Shown piece by piece: positions 26,163 to 35,085 of a DNA stretch of 64,000 bases. This stretch comes from Rhodococcoides corynebacterioides. Lineage in GTDB: Bacteria; Actinomycetota; Actinomycetes; Mycobacteriales; Mycobacteriaceae. The stretch spans positions 186,001-250,000 of the forward strand of contig NZ_JABUBU010000001.1 of assembly GCF_019834675.1 (NCBI RefSeq), written 5' to 3'. Below the pieces are notes generated by a model. The model searched no databases. It saw only the letters and a list, made by a program, of their open reading frames with translations, and was not told the origin of the DNA. Both the position numbers and the translations under genes were made by a program. Within the stretch, counting starts at the first letter, position 1, and each line of letters starts with the position of its first letter.

Positions 26163-27620
26163 ATGACCTACGACGGATTCGACACCATGCCCATCGCCGG
26201 CCGGTGGCGCGTCGGGCGACTGGGTGAGACGGCGGACGACGTCGACCCCTGGTCCGACGACGTGCTCGTGCGGCTCCCGCTGGCCAACGCGGACGACGCC
26301 GACGCGGCGTTCCGTGGCGCCGCGGAGGCGCAGCCGGACTGGGCCGCGACGCTGCCGACCGAGCGCGCCGACGTGTTCCACCGCGCCGCGCGGATGATGG
26401 AGGACCGCCGGGACGAGATCGTCGACTGGCTGATCCGCGAGGCGGGCGGCATCCGTCCCCGCGCCGAGTGGGAATGGACGGCGGTCCGCGCGGTTCTGCT
26501 GGAGTCGGCGAGCTATCCCACGCGGGCGGCCGGGGCGATCCTGCCCGCGGCGTTGATCCCGGGCAAGGAGAACCGGGTGTACCGGCGGCCGCTGGGCGTG
26601 GTCACCGTCATCAGCCCGTGGAACTTCCCGCTCCAACTCTCGGCCCGGTCGGTGGCGCCCGCGCTCGCGCTGGGCAACGCCGTGGTGCTCAAGCCCGCGA
26701 GCTCGACCCCGGTCACCGGCGGTCTGCTCCTGGCCAAGATCCTCGAGGAAGCCGGACTGCCGCCCGGGGTGCTGTCCGTGGTCATCGGCCCGAGCCGTGA
26801 GATCGGGGACGTCGTGGCCACCCACCCGCTCACCCGGTTCGTCTCCTTCACCGGCTCGACGCCCGTCGGCGAGCACCTCGCGACGACGGCCCCCATGACG
26901 CGCCGGGCTCTCGAACTCGGCGGCAACGGTCCGCTGCTGATCCTCGACGACGCCGACGTCGAGGCCGCGGTCGATGCCGCGACGTTCGGCTCGTTCTTCC
27001 ACCAGGGGCAGATCTGCATGGCCACCAACCGCATCGTCGTGGCCGACGCCGTGTACGACGACGTGGTGGACCGGCTCACCGAACGGGTGCGGTCCCTGGT
27101 CACCGGCGACCCGAAGGACCCGGCCACGCAGATCGGACCGATCGTCGACGACGACCAGCTGGGACACGTACTCGACCTGATCGAGCGGGCGGAGAAGGAC
27201 GGAGCGGAGGTGCGCGTCCGCGGGGAGCGATCCGGCCCCGCCGGCCGAGTCCTCGGCCCGCATCTGCTGCTGGGGACCAACGACGTCGCCACCGCCGCGG
27301 AGGAGGTGTTCGGCCCCGTGGCCACGGTGATCCGCGCGCGGGACGACGACGACGCCGTGCGCATCGCGAACGACACCGAGTACGGCCTGTCGAGCGCCGT
27401 GTTCTCCCGCGACGTCGACCGGGCGGTGCGGGTGGGGCTGCGCATCGACGCCGGGATGACCCACGTCAACGACACCACCGTCAACGACGAACCCAACACG
27501 GCGTTCGGGGGCGAAAAAGGTTCCGGGATCGGTCGATTCGGCGGCGAGTGGGCCATCGACGAGTTCACGACCGATCACTGGATCAGCGTGCAGCACACCC
27601 GTCGGGAGTACGCCGTCTGA
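26163..27620 (+). CDS. NAD(P)-dependent aldehyde dehydrogenase (aromatic-aldehyde type)
   Basis: A 485-residue aldehyde dehydrogenase. The general base is E251 in LELGGN and the catalytic cysteine is C285 in QGQICMA. VTVISPWNFPLQLSARS is the cofactor-side motif. The sequence profile, including the PNTAFGGEKGSGIGRFGGEWAI C-terminus, resembles benzaldehyde/vanillin-type dehydrogenases that oxidise aromatic aldehydes to acids. No pathway partners lie nearby. It ends at a strong bidirectional terminator. Confidence 0.9.
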   Translation: MTYDGFDTMPIAGRWRVGRLGETADDVDPWSDDVLVRLPLANADDADAAFRGAAEAQPDWAATLPTERADVFHRAARMMEDRRDEIVDWLIREAGGIRPRAEWEWTAVRAVLLESASYPTRAAGAILPAALIPGKENRVYRRPLGVVTVISPWNFPLQLSARSVAPALALGNAVVLKPASSTPVTGGLLLAKILEEAGLPPGVLSVVIGPSREIGDVVATHPLTRFVSFTGSTPVGEHLATTAPMTRRALELGGNGPLLILDDADVEAAVDAATFGSFFHQGQICMATNRIVVADAVYDDVVDRLTERVRSLVTGDPKDPATQIGPIVDDDQLGHVLDLIERAEKDGAEVRVRGERSGPAGRVLGPHLLLGTNDVATAAEEVFGPVATVIRARDDDDAVRIANDTEYGLSSAVFSRDVDRAVRVGLRIDAGMTHVNDTTVNDEPNTAFGGEKGSGIGRFGGEWAIDEFTTDHWISVQHTRREYAV

Positions 27621-27639
27621 TCGATCGGTCCGCTACACG

Positions 27640-27689
27640 ACGACGTGCGGGGCACTCCTCGGTTCTCCGAGGGGTGCCCCGCACGTCGT
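27640..27689. terminator. 23-bp bidirectional hairpin terminator
   Basis: Arms 27640-27662 and 27667-27689 pair over 23 bp with a single G-T wobble around a TTCT loop. It sits between the convergent aldehyde dehydrogenase and DUF3073 genes and can serve both. Confidence 0.85.
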
Positions 27690-27706
27690 GCGTCGGTATG
27701 AGGTGG

Positions 27707-27895
27707 TCAGCGCCGCCAATCTTCGTACTCGTCGTCCTCGTACCGGGACGGTTCCCGGTCGACGAGTCCGTTGCGGTGCGAGTCGGGGGAGCCTGCGAGC
27801 TCTCGCTGGAGAGATTCGAAGTCCGTCGACGGCGAGCTGTACTTGAGCTCACGTGCAACCTTGGTCTGCTTTGCCTTAGCCCGGCCGCGGCCCAT
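27707..27895 (-). CDS. DUF3073 family small protein (Rv0810c type)
   Basis: A 62-residue, highly charged protein from ATG 27895. The basic start MGRGRAKAKQTKVARELKYSS and the acidic/aromatic end RYEDDEYEDWRR are hallmarks of actinobacterial DUF3073, encoded next to purM in mycobacteria as well. The function is unknown; the basic N-terminus could touch nucleic acid. Confidence 0.9.
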   Translation of the reverse strand: MGRGRAKAKQTKVARELKYSSPSTDFESLQRELAGSPDSHRNGLVDREPSRYEDDEYEDWRR

Positions 27896-28001
27896 GGCTA
27901 ACCCCCTCGCGAATAGCGGGGCGGCCTGGGATTTTTTGGCGGCCCCGTCTGATTGTGTGTTCTTCCTGCCCCACACCATAGCCTGCAAATGTCCGACGCG
28001 C

Positions 28002-28673
28002 TCACACCGCATCGAGTGGCGCCGCGCGTCGTCGCGCCCGCGCCGCCATGTCCCGCGCCTCCCGGTACACCTTGGGAGCGAAACCCTCGATGTCCAGCAG
28101 GGTGTCCATCGCCGAGACCGAGCTGCCGAGGAACAGATCACGTACCGTCACACCATGGTCGGGGACGTCCGTGACCTCGATGTGGTCACCCGCGGCGAGG
28201 TGCCCCGGCCGCAGCACGCGGAGGTAGGTGCCGACGTCGGCGCGCTCGGTGAACCGCTTCACCCACCGCGACTCACCCATCCAGCGCGCGAACGCGGCGC
28301 AGGGACGGCGGGGAATGGTGACCTCGAGCACGGCGGTGCCCACCGCCCACCGCGAGCCGACGACGGCGTCCGTCACCGGGACGCCGGACACCCGCAGGTT
28401 CTCCCCGAACCAGCCGGCGGGCACGGGCCGACCAAGCTCGCTCGCCCACCGCGCCGCTTCCGCGTCGTCGTAGGCGTAGACGGCCTGATCCGCCCCGCCG
28501 TGGAACGTCACGTCGCAGGATCGATCACCGACCAGTCCGAGCTCGGCGACCTCGACGGGACCGGCGACCGAGCGCTTGTCGATCGCGGAGTCGACGACGG
28601 CCGGGCGCGAGATCGGGTGGATGGTGTGGACCACGCAGACGTCGAGCACCCGCCCCGCGGGATCAAGACTCAC
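28002..28673 (-). CDS. MOSC domain protein
   Basis: A 223-residue protein starting at GTG 28673, overlapping the ygfZ stop (GTGA). The MOSC domain is shown by DRSCDVTFHGGADQAVYAY, the GWFGENLRVSG loop and the cysteine-containing IPRRPCAAFARWMG. MOSC proteins bind molybdenum cofactor or sulfur; many reduce N-hydroxylated compounds or confer 6-hydroxylaminopurine resistance (YiiM type). Coupling to the folate-binding YgfZ protein suggests joint expression; the direct link is unknown. Confidence 0.85.
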   Translation of the reverse strand: MSLDPAGRVLDVCVVHTIHPISRPAVVDSAIDKRSVAGPVEVAELGLVGDRSCDVTFHGGADQAVYAYDDAEAARWASELGRPVPAGWFGENLRVSGVPVTDAVVGSRWAVGTAVLEVTIPRRPCAAFARWMGESRWVKRFTERADVGTYLRVLRPGHLAAGDHIEVTDVPDHGVTVRDLFLGSSVSAMDTLLDIEGFAPKVYREARDMAARARRRAAPLDAV

Positions 28674-29806
28674 CGGCCACGCAGCCGATCGACGGCGGCG
28701 CGACCGGCCTGGATCGCGGTGTCCGGGGTGTAGGAGTCCGGATCGATCGACGCCGCGCACGGCCCCGCGGTCAGCGCGGTGTCCACCGGCACGGCCCGCT
28801 TGATCAGGGCCAGGGCGATCGGGCCGAGTTCGAAGTGGTCCACCACCGTGCCGACGCGGCCGACCGTGCGTCCCTCGGCGGTGACCTCGTCACCCGTCTC
28901 GGGGCGCCCGTCCGCCGACCCGTCGAGGTGCAGCAGCACCAGACGCCGGGGTGGTTTGCCCAGGTTGTGCACGCGCGCGACGGTCTCCTGTCCGCGGTAG
29001 CACCCCTTGTCCAGATGCACCGCGCCGAACTCGGTGACGCCGCCGATCCAGCCCACCTCGTGCGGAATGGTCCGCTCGTCGGTGTCCAGGCCCAGGCGGG
29101 GGCGCACGGTCTCGACGCGCAACGCCTCGTACGCCCAGCTGCCCGCCTCCCGCGCGCCGGCGACGACGAACGTCGCCCACCACTCCTCGAGGCGGTCGCG
29201 CGGGACCAGGACGTCGAACGAGTCCGTGCGCGAGGGCCACGGCATGCGGCGGACGAAACCGGGACCGCCCCCCGGCAGCGCCGCTGCGTCGTACGGCATC
29301 TCCGGCACCGGCGCGCCCACCGCCCGCAACACGGACGGGGCCTGCGGGCCGATCAAGGACAGCACGGCCAGTTCGCCGCCGTCCCGAGGCTCCGCCTTCG
29401 ACCAGAACACCATCTTCGTCAGGAACCCGAGCAGAGCGGGGCCGCGCGCGGCCTCGGTGTCGATCCACGTGGTGCCGTCGAGGTCGGTCAGCACCAGGTG
29501 GTCCTCGACGCGGCCGTTGACGTCGAGGCTCAGGTTCTCCGCCGAGCGGCCGTCCGGCAGCGACGCGATGTGCTGCGAGGAGATGGTGTGCAGCCAGGTG
29601 AGGCGCTCCTCGCCGGTGACGGCGAGCACCGCGCGGGTGCTGCGGTCGACCACCGCGACGGAGGTGGTGGCGGCGCGCTGCTCGCCGAGCGGATCGCCGT
29701 AGTGCCAGGCGGTGCCGACGTCGGGGCTGTCGGCCGGGGAGGCGACGGCCCCCGGACGGCCGAGAACGGGGGAGGGCGGGGACGTGCGATCGGGAGAGAC
29801 GGCCAC
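28670..29806 (-). CDS. ygfZ: Folate-binding YgfZ family protein (Rv0811c type)
   Basis: A 378-residue GcvT-like protein. The diagnostic YgfZ motif KGCYRGQE contains C269 (HLDKGCYRGQETVARVHN). YgfZ/IBA57 proteins use folate to support assembly or repair of certain iron-sulfur enzymes. The gene is divergent from pabC, whose product feeds folate synthesis, a pairing also seen in mycobacteria and consistent with a folate theme. Confidence 0.92.
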   Translation of the reverse strand: MAVSPDRTSPPSPVLGRPGAVASPADSPDVGTAWHYGDPLGEQRAATTSVAVVDRSTRAVLAVTGEERLTWLHTISSQHIASLPDGRSAENLSLDVNGRVEDHLVLTDLDGTTWIDTEAARGPALLGFLTKMVFWSKAEPRDGGELAVLSLIGPQAPSVLRAVGAPVPEMPYDAAALPGGGPGFVRRMPWPSRTDSFDVLVPRDRLEEWWATFVVAGAREAGSWAYEALRVETVRPRLGLDTDERTIPHEVGWIGGVTEFGAVHLDKGCYRGQETVARVHNLGKPPRRLVLLHLDGSADGRPETGDEVTAEGRTVGRVGTVVDHFELGPIALALIKRAVPVDTALTAGPCAASIDPDSYTPDTAIQAGRAAVDRLRGR

Positions 29807-29875
29807 CCGACCAGTCTAGAAGCGTGTGCGGGCGGCCTGCAGGGGGCGGCGGGTACTCGGCACTACCCTGTCGCC

Positions 29876-30727
29876 ATGACCTCTCGCGTCGTGGTGACCC
29901 TGGCGGGCGACGTCCTCGATCCGGCCGTGCCCGTGCTGCACGCGGACGATCTCGGGGCCGTCCGCGGCGACGGCGTCTTCGAGACCCTGCTGGTGCGCGA
30001 CGGGACGGTCTGTCGACTGGACGCACATCTGGCGCGACTGCGGCGGTCGGCGGCGGCCGTGGACCTGGGCGAGCCCGACCTCGACGCCTGGACCCGCGCG
30101 ATCGGCATCGCCGCGACGGCCTGGGGCACGGCGGAGGAGGGCGCGATGCGGCTCTACCTCAGCCGCGGCCGGGAGTTCGACGACGGCGGCGAGACGGCGG
30201 TGGTCACGGTGTCGGCGATTCCGCCGCGCGTGGCCTCGGCGCGCGCGGCCGGGGTGACCGCGACGACGTTGGCCCGGGGATATTCCGTCGACGTGGCCGC
30301 GGACGCGCCCTGGACGTTGCTCGGGGCGAAGACGCTGTCCTACGCGGTGAACATGGCCGCGCTGCGGCACGCGCAGCGCGAGGGCTTCGACGACGTGATC
30401 TTCCGCAGCGCCGAGGGCTACGTCCTCGAGGGGCCGCGCTCGACCGTCGTCGCCGTCACCGACCGGGTGGTGACCACCCCGCCGGTGGAGCACGGCGTGC
30501 TGCCGGGCACCACCGTCGACGCGCTGTTCGAGACGGCGTCGGACGCCGGGTTCACGTGCCGACGGGCGCCGCTGCGGATCGCGGATCTCGTTCTGGCGGA
30601 CAGTGTCTGGCTGGTGTCGTCGATCACCCTGGCGGCGAAGGTCACCACGCTCGACTCCACGGTCTTCGGCGTCACGGCCCTCGACGGCGCCATCCGCGAG
30701 TGGGTGGACACCGCCGTCTCGCGCTGA
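29876..30727 (+). CDS. pabC: Aminodeoxychorismate lyase (class IV PLP aminotransferase)
   Basis: This 283-residue PLP enzyme starts at ATG 29876. The lysine that binds PLP is in LLGAKTLSYAVNM. The N-terminal GDGVFETLLVRDG and the phosphate-cup SAEGYVLEGPRSTVVAV are class IV hallmarks. It most likely splits aminodeoxychorismate to p-aminobenzoate and pyruvate for folate synthesis, as the ortholog Rv0812 is annotated; a branched-chain or D-amino-acid transaminase is less likely given the divergent ygfZ. Confidence 0.85.
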   Translation: MTSRVVVTLAGDVLDPAVPVLHADDLGAVRGDGVFETLLVRDGTVCRLDAHLARLRRSAAAVDLGEPDLDAWTRAIGIAATAWGTAEEGAMRLYLSRGREFDDGGETAVVTVSAIPPRVASARAAGVTATTLARGYSVDVAADAPWTLLGAKTLSYAVNMAALRHAQREGFDDVIFRSAEGYVLEGPRSTVVAVTDRVVTTPPVEHGVLPGTTVDALFETASDAGFTCRRAPLRIADLVLADSVWLVSSITLAAKVTTLDSTVFGVTALDGAIREWVDTAVSR

Positions 30728-30804
30728 ACAGTGCGCCGTGCGTCCGGACGCCGGACCCCCGGGTGACGTGGATCGCCCATGACCGCGGACACAGTCCGTC
30801 GCTT

Positions 30805-30824
30805 TACTACTACGCGTAGTAGTA
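30805..30824. promoter_or_regulatory. 20-bp perfect palindrome upstream of cydA (candidate operator)
   Basis: TACTACTACGCGTAGTAGTA is a perfect palindrome 55 bp before the cydA start. It overlaps a TAGCGT hexamer (30823-30828) that fits a -10. The TACTAC..GTAGTA half-sites resemble the operators of BlaI/MecI/CopY-family repressors, so a repressor of that kind may control the oxidase operon. Confidence 0.55.
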
Positions 30825-30879
30825 GCGTCGTCGCTGCAGGTCGAACGCCCTGTCCTGCGTGCTGCGAGAGAAGTTGGCC

Positions 30880-32355
30880 ATGGACGCACTCGATGTCTCC
30901 CGGTGGCAGTTCGGCATCACCACCGTCTATCACTTCCTGTTGGTTCCGCTGACGATCGGGCTCGCCCCGCTGGTCGCCGCCATGCAGACCATGTGGGTGA
31001 TCACGGGCAAGGACTCCTGGTACCGGCTGACCAAGTTCTTCGGCAAGCTCTTCCTGATCAACTTCGCGCTCGGCGTCGCCACCGGCATCGTCCAGGAGTT
31101 CCAGTTCGGCATGAACTGGTCGGAGTACTCGCGCTTCGTCGGCGACGTCTTCGGGGCGCCGCTGGCCCTCGAGGGACTCGTCGCGTTCTTCCTCGAGTCG
31201 ACCTTCCTGGGGCTGTGGATCTTCGGCTGGAACCGGCTGCCGAAAGTCGTTCACCTGGCGACGATCTGGCTGGTCGCGATCGGCGTCAACGCCTCCGCGT
31301 ACTTCATCATCGCGGCCAACAGCTGGATGCAGCACCCGGTGGGGGCGATCTACAACCCGGACACCGGCCGGGCCGAGCTGGTCGACATCGTCGAGATGCT
31401 CACCAACAACACCGCGCTGGCCGCGTTCCCGCACGCCGTGGCCGGATCCTTCCTCACCGCAGCGACATTCGTCGCCGGCATCGCCGGGTGGTGGATGGTG
31501 CGCAGCGCCCGTCGCGGTGAGACCGGGCCGGAGTCCGACGCCCGCACCCTGTTCCGACCCGCCGCGCGCCTGGCCTTCGTCGTCATGATCGTCTCCGGGG
31601 CGGCCCTCGCGGTCACCGGCGACATCCAGGGCAAGCTGATGTTCGACCAGCAGCCCATGAAGATGGCGTCGGCGGAATCGTTGTGCCACACCGAGACCGG
31701 CGCGGCGTTCTCGATTCTCACCATCGGCACGCACAACGACTGCGACAGCGTGCAGCACATCGTCGCCATCCCGGGTCTGACCTCGTTCCTCGCCGAGAGC
31801 GACACCGGCGCCACCGTGCAGGGCGTCACCGAACTGCAGGCGCAGTACGAGCAGATGTACGGACCGGGCAACTATCGCCCCAATCTCTTCGTCACCTACT
31901 GGGCGTTCCGCGCCATGATCGGCCTCGCCGCCGGCTCGGCCGCCCTCGCGCTCGCCGGCCTGTGGGTCACTCGCGGCGGCCGAATTCCCGACCAGCGCTG
32001 GTTTTCTCGCCTGTCGCTGCTCGCGATCCCGACGCCCTTCCTGGCCAACAGTGCCGGGTGGATCTTCACCGAGATGGGTCGCCAGCCGTGGATCGTCGCC
32101 CCCAACCCGACGGGCGTCGACATGATTCGGCTGACCGTGGACCAGGGCGTGTCCGACCACCCGGTGGGCCTCGTCGTCGCCTCGCTCGCGACCTTCACCG
32201 TGGTCTACGCCGCCCTGGGTGCCGTGTGGTTCGGCCTCATGCGGCGCTACGTGCAGGCCGGGCCGCTGGGGCACGACCGTCACCCGCACGCCGAGAACAC
32301 CGACGACACCGACGATTCCGACGACACCGCACGCCCGTTGTCGTTCGCCTACTAG
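30880..32355 (+). CDS. cydA: Cytochrome bd ubiquinol/menaquinol oxidase subunit I
   Basis: A 491-residue membrane protein from ATG 30880 (MDALDVSRWQFG). The haem ligand region RWQFGITTVYHFLLVPLTIGL, the EGLVAFFLESTFLGLWIFGW helix with the conserved glutamates, and MGRQPWIV (the GRQPW signature) are intact. The periplasmic Q-loop is of the short actinobacterial form. CydA binds the haems and, with CydB, reduces oxygen at high affinity without pumping protons. It is first in cydABDC. The tail after the last helix is acidic (TDDTDDSDD). Confidence 0.97.
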   Translation: MDALDVSRWQFGITTVYHFLLVPLTIGLAPLVAAMQTMWVITGKDSWYRLTKFFGKLFLINFALGVATGIVQEFQFGMNWSEYSRFVGDVFGAPLALEGLVAFFLESTFLGLWIFGWNRLPKVVHLATIWLVAIGVNASAYFIIAANSWMQHPVGAIYNPDTGRAELVDIVEMLTNNTALAAFPHAVAGSFLTAATFVAGIAGWWMVRSARRGETGPESDARTLFRPAARLAFVVMIVSGAALAVTGDIQGKLMFDQQPMKMASAESLCHTETGAAFSILTIGTHNDCDSVQHIVAIPGLTSFLAESDTGATVQGVTELQAQYEQMYGPGNYRPNLFVTYWAFRAMIGLAAGSAALALAGLWVTRGGRIPDQRWFSRLSLLAIPTPFLANSAGWIFTEMGRQPWIVAPNPTGVDMIRLTVDQGVSDHPVGLVVASLATFTVVYAALGAVWFGLMRRYVQAGPLGHDRHPHAENTDDTDDSDDTARPLSFAY

Positions 32356-32365
32356 GAGCGCAGCC

Positions 32366-33421
32366 ATGGCCACCCCCGAGTTCTGGTTCGTCCTCGTCAC
32401 CGTCCTGTTCGTCGGCTACTTCGTGCTGGAGGGCTTCGACTTCGGCGTCGGCATGCTCGTGCCGGTCCTGGGCCGCGGTGCGGCCCCGGTCTCAGGACGC
32501 GGCGCGTCGTCGGAGATCACCGAGAAGCGACGACGCGTGGTGCTCAACACGATCGGCCCCGTCTGGGACGGCAACGAGGTCTGGCTCATCACCGCGGGCG
32601 GCGTCCTGTTCGCCGCCTTCCCCGAGTGGTACGCCACGCTCTTCTCCGGGTTCTACCTGCCGCTGCTGCTGATCCTGGTCGCGCTGATCCTGCGCATCTG
32701 CGCCATCGAGTACCGCGGCAAGATCGACGATCCGGTCTGGCGGCGCCGCTGCGATCTGGGCATCGGCATCGGATCCTGGGTGCCGGCGGTGCTGTGGGGT
32801 GTCGCGTTCGCGAACATCGTGCGCGGCGTCGCCGTCGACGAGAACAAGAAGATCGTCTCCGGCCTGCTCGATCTGCTGAATCCCTACGCCCTGCTCGGCG
32901 GGGCGACGACGGCACTGCTGTTCCTCTTCCACGGCGCGGTGTTCGTGGCGCTCAAGACGTCCGGCGACGTGCACCGCGACGCCGACGCGCTCGCCCGGCG
33001 ACTCGCCCTGCCGGCGACGGCCGCGACGGGCACGTTCGCGCTCTGGACGCAGCTGGCCCACGGCAAGACCTGGACCTGGTGGCTGGTCGGCGGCGCGGTG
33101 GCCGTTCTGCTCGCCGCCGTCGTCGCCGCGCACGCCGGCCGGGAGGGGTGGGCGTTCCTCGGCACCACGGTCACCATCGCCGGCGCCGTCGTCCTGCTCT
33201 TCGCCTCGCTGTTCCCCGCGGTGCTGCCCTCGACCCTCGATCCGGCGTGGACGCTGACCGTCGAGAACGCGTCGTCGTCGGAGTACACACTGCGGGTGAT
33301 GGGGTGGGCGACCGTGATCGTCGCCCCGGTGGTCCTGGGGTACCAGGCGTGGACGTACTGGGTCTTCCGGCGTCGGCTGTCCGTCGCCGACATCCCCGAC
33401 TCGATCGGTCTGGCCCGATGA
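32366..33421 (+). CDS. cydB: Cytochrome bd oxidase subunit II
   Basis: A 351-residue membrane protein starting at ATG 32366, with the ribosome site AGGAG overlapping the cydA stop. GYFVLEGFDFGVGMLVPVLGR and GPVWDGNEVWLITAGG are the family signatures. CydB scaffolds the bd oxidase with CydA. The cydD ATG overlaps its stop (ATGA), so the four genes are coupled. Confidence 0.97.
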   Translation: MATPEFWFVLVTVLFVGYFVLEGFDFGVGMLVPVLGRGAAPVSGRGASSEITEKRRRVVLNTIGPVWDGNEVWLITAGGVLFAAFPEWYATLFSGFYLPLLLILVALILRICAIEYRGKIDDPVWRRRCDLGIGIGSWVPAVLWGVAFANIVRGVAVDENKKIVSGLLDLLNPYALLGGATTALLFLFHGAVFVALKTSGDVHRDADALARRLALPATAATGTFALWTQLAHGKTWTWWLVGGAVAVLLAAVVAAHAGREGWAFLGTTVTIAGAVVLLFASLFPAVLPSTLDPAWTLTVENASSSEYTLRVMGWATVIVAPVVLGYQAWTYWVFRRRLSVADIPDSIGLAR

Positions 33422-35085
33422 CGCGGCGACGGCGCGGACCGGTCGACCCGCGCCTGTGGACCAGGTCCGCCGCGGGCCGCCGCTACCTGCTCGCGTCGAC
33501 GGCACTGTCGCTGGTCACGACCGTCTGCGTCGTCGTGATCGCCATCGTCGTGGGCACGATTCTCGCCGGCGTGGTCACCGATCCGCTCCGCCGGACGCCG
33601 GGGGAGTGGGCCGTCGAACTCACGATTCTGGGTCTCGCGGTGGTCGGCCGCGTCGCCGCGACGCTGCTGCGGGCGCGCACCGCGCACCGGTCGGCGACGC
33701 GGGTGGTGCAGGACCTCACGGCCGAGGCGCTCGACGCCGCGGCGCGCCTGCCCGAGCGACGCCTCGCCGACCGACGCGCCGAGTGGACCACCGTGCTCAC
33801 GCGCGGTCTCGACGGCCTGCGCCCCTACCTGACCGACTACGTCCCGTCGCTGCTCCTCGCCGCCACGGTGACCCCCGCGGCGCTGGTGGTGGTGGCGTGG
33901 TTCGACCCGCTCTCCGCCGTCGTCGTCGCGGTGACGCTGCCGACGATCCCGGTGTTCATGATTCTCATCGGCCGGCTGACCGAGGGACGCTCGCGCCGCA
34001 CGCTCGACGCCTCCGCCGCCCTGGCCGGACGGCAGCTCGACCTGCTGGCGGGCGTCCCGACGCTGCGGGCACTCGGACGGGAGCGCGGCCCCGAGACGCG
34101 CGTCGCCGAGCTCGGCGATCGCCACCGCCGCACCACGATGCGCGCGCTGCGCACCGCGTTCCTGTCCTCGATGGTCCTGGAACTGCTCGCGTCCCTGGGC
34201 GTCGCCCTGGTGGCCGTCACCATCGGTCTCCGCCTGGTCCGCGGCGAGATGGAGCTCGCGCCCGGCATCGTCGCGTTGATCCTCGCGCCGGAGATCTACT
34301 ACCCGCTGCGCGCGGTGGGCGCGGCCTTCCACGCGTCCGAGGACGGCGCGGAGGCCGCCGACCGCGTGTTCGCGCTCCTCGACGAGGACGCGGAGAGACC
34401 GCGCACGGGAACCGTCGATCCGCTTGTGGCGCACCCGCTTCGGTGGCACGACGTGACCGTCGACGGGCGGGACGGACCCGCGCCCGACGGGCTGTCCGCC
34501 GAGTGCCGGCCCGGCGAGGTCACCGTGCTGACCGGACCCAACGGGTCCGGCAAGTCGACCGCGCTGGCCGTTGCCCTCGGCCTCACCGATCCCGACCGCG
34601 GGCACGTCACGGTCGGCGACGTGAACCTCGCGGACCTCGACCTCGAGCGGTGGTGGGCGTCCGTGGCCTGGCTGCCCCAACGTCCCGCGATCACGGCCGG
34701 AACCATCCGCGACAACGTGTGGTGCGACGACGACGAGCTCGTCGCCTCGGCCGCGTCGACGACGGGTCTCGACGCCGTCGTGGCGTCGGCACCGAACGGG
34801 TGGGGGACCCGACTGGGCGACGGCGGCGACGGCCTGTCGCTGGGGGAGAGGCAGCGTCTCGCCCTGACGCGGACCCTGGCGTCGTCGGCGCCGGTCCTGC
34901 TGCTCGACGAGCCCACCGCACATCTCGACTCCGACAGCGCCGCCGCCGTTCTCGCCGCGCTGGTGCGGCTCGCGGACGAGGGACGCGCCGTGGTGATCGT
35001 GGGTCACACCCCCGACGTGCTGGCCGCCGCGGATCGGATCGTGACCGTGTCGGCTCCCGCCGCACGTGCGGCGAGTTCGCGATGA
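33418..35085 (+). CDS. cydD: Thiol/haem exporter ABC half-transporter CydD
   Basis: This 555-residue ABC exporter half starts at ATG 33418. Six N-terminal membrane helices are followed by an ATPase domain with Walker A TGPNGSGKST, signature LSLGERQR and Walker B VLLLDEPTAHLD. With CydC it forms the exporter of cysteine/glutathione-type thiols, with haem involvement, that is needed to assemble cytochrome bd. It is coupled to cydB and cydC by 4-nt overlaps. Confidence 0.95.
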   Translation: MTRRRRGPVDPRLWTRSAAGRRYLLASTALSLVTTVCVVVIAIVVGTILAGVVTDPLRRTPGEWAVELTILGLAVVGRVAATLLRARTAHRSATRVVQDLTAEALDAAARLPERRLADRRAEWTTVLTRGLDGLRPYLTDYVPSLLLAATVTPAALVVVAWFDPLSAVVVAVTLPTIPVFMILIGRLTEGRSRRTLDASAALAGRQLDLLAGVPTLRALGRERGPETRVAELGDRHRRTTMRALRTAFLSSMVLELLASLGVALVAVTIGLRLVRGEMELAPGIVALILAPEIYYPLRAVGAAFHASEDGAEAADRVFALLDEDAERPRTGTVDPLVAHPLRWHDVTVDGRDGPAPDGLSAECRPGEVTVLTGPNGSGKSTALAVALGLTDPDRGHVTVGDVNLADLDLERWWASVAWLPQRPAITAGTIRDNVWCDDDELVASAASTTGLDAVVASAPNGWGTRLGDGGDGLSLGERQRLALTRTLASSAPVLLLDEPTAHLDSDSAAAVLAALVRLADEGRAVVIVGHTPDVLAAADRIVTVSAPAARAASSR

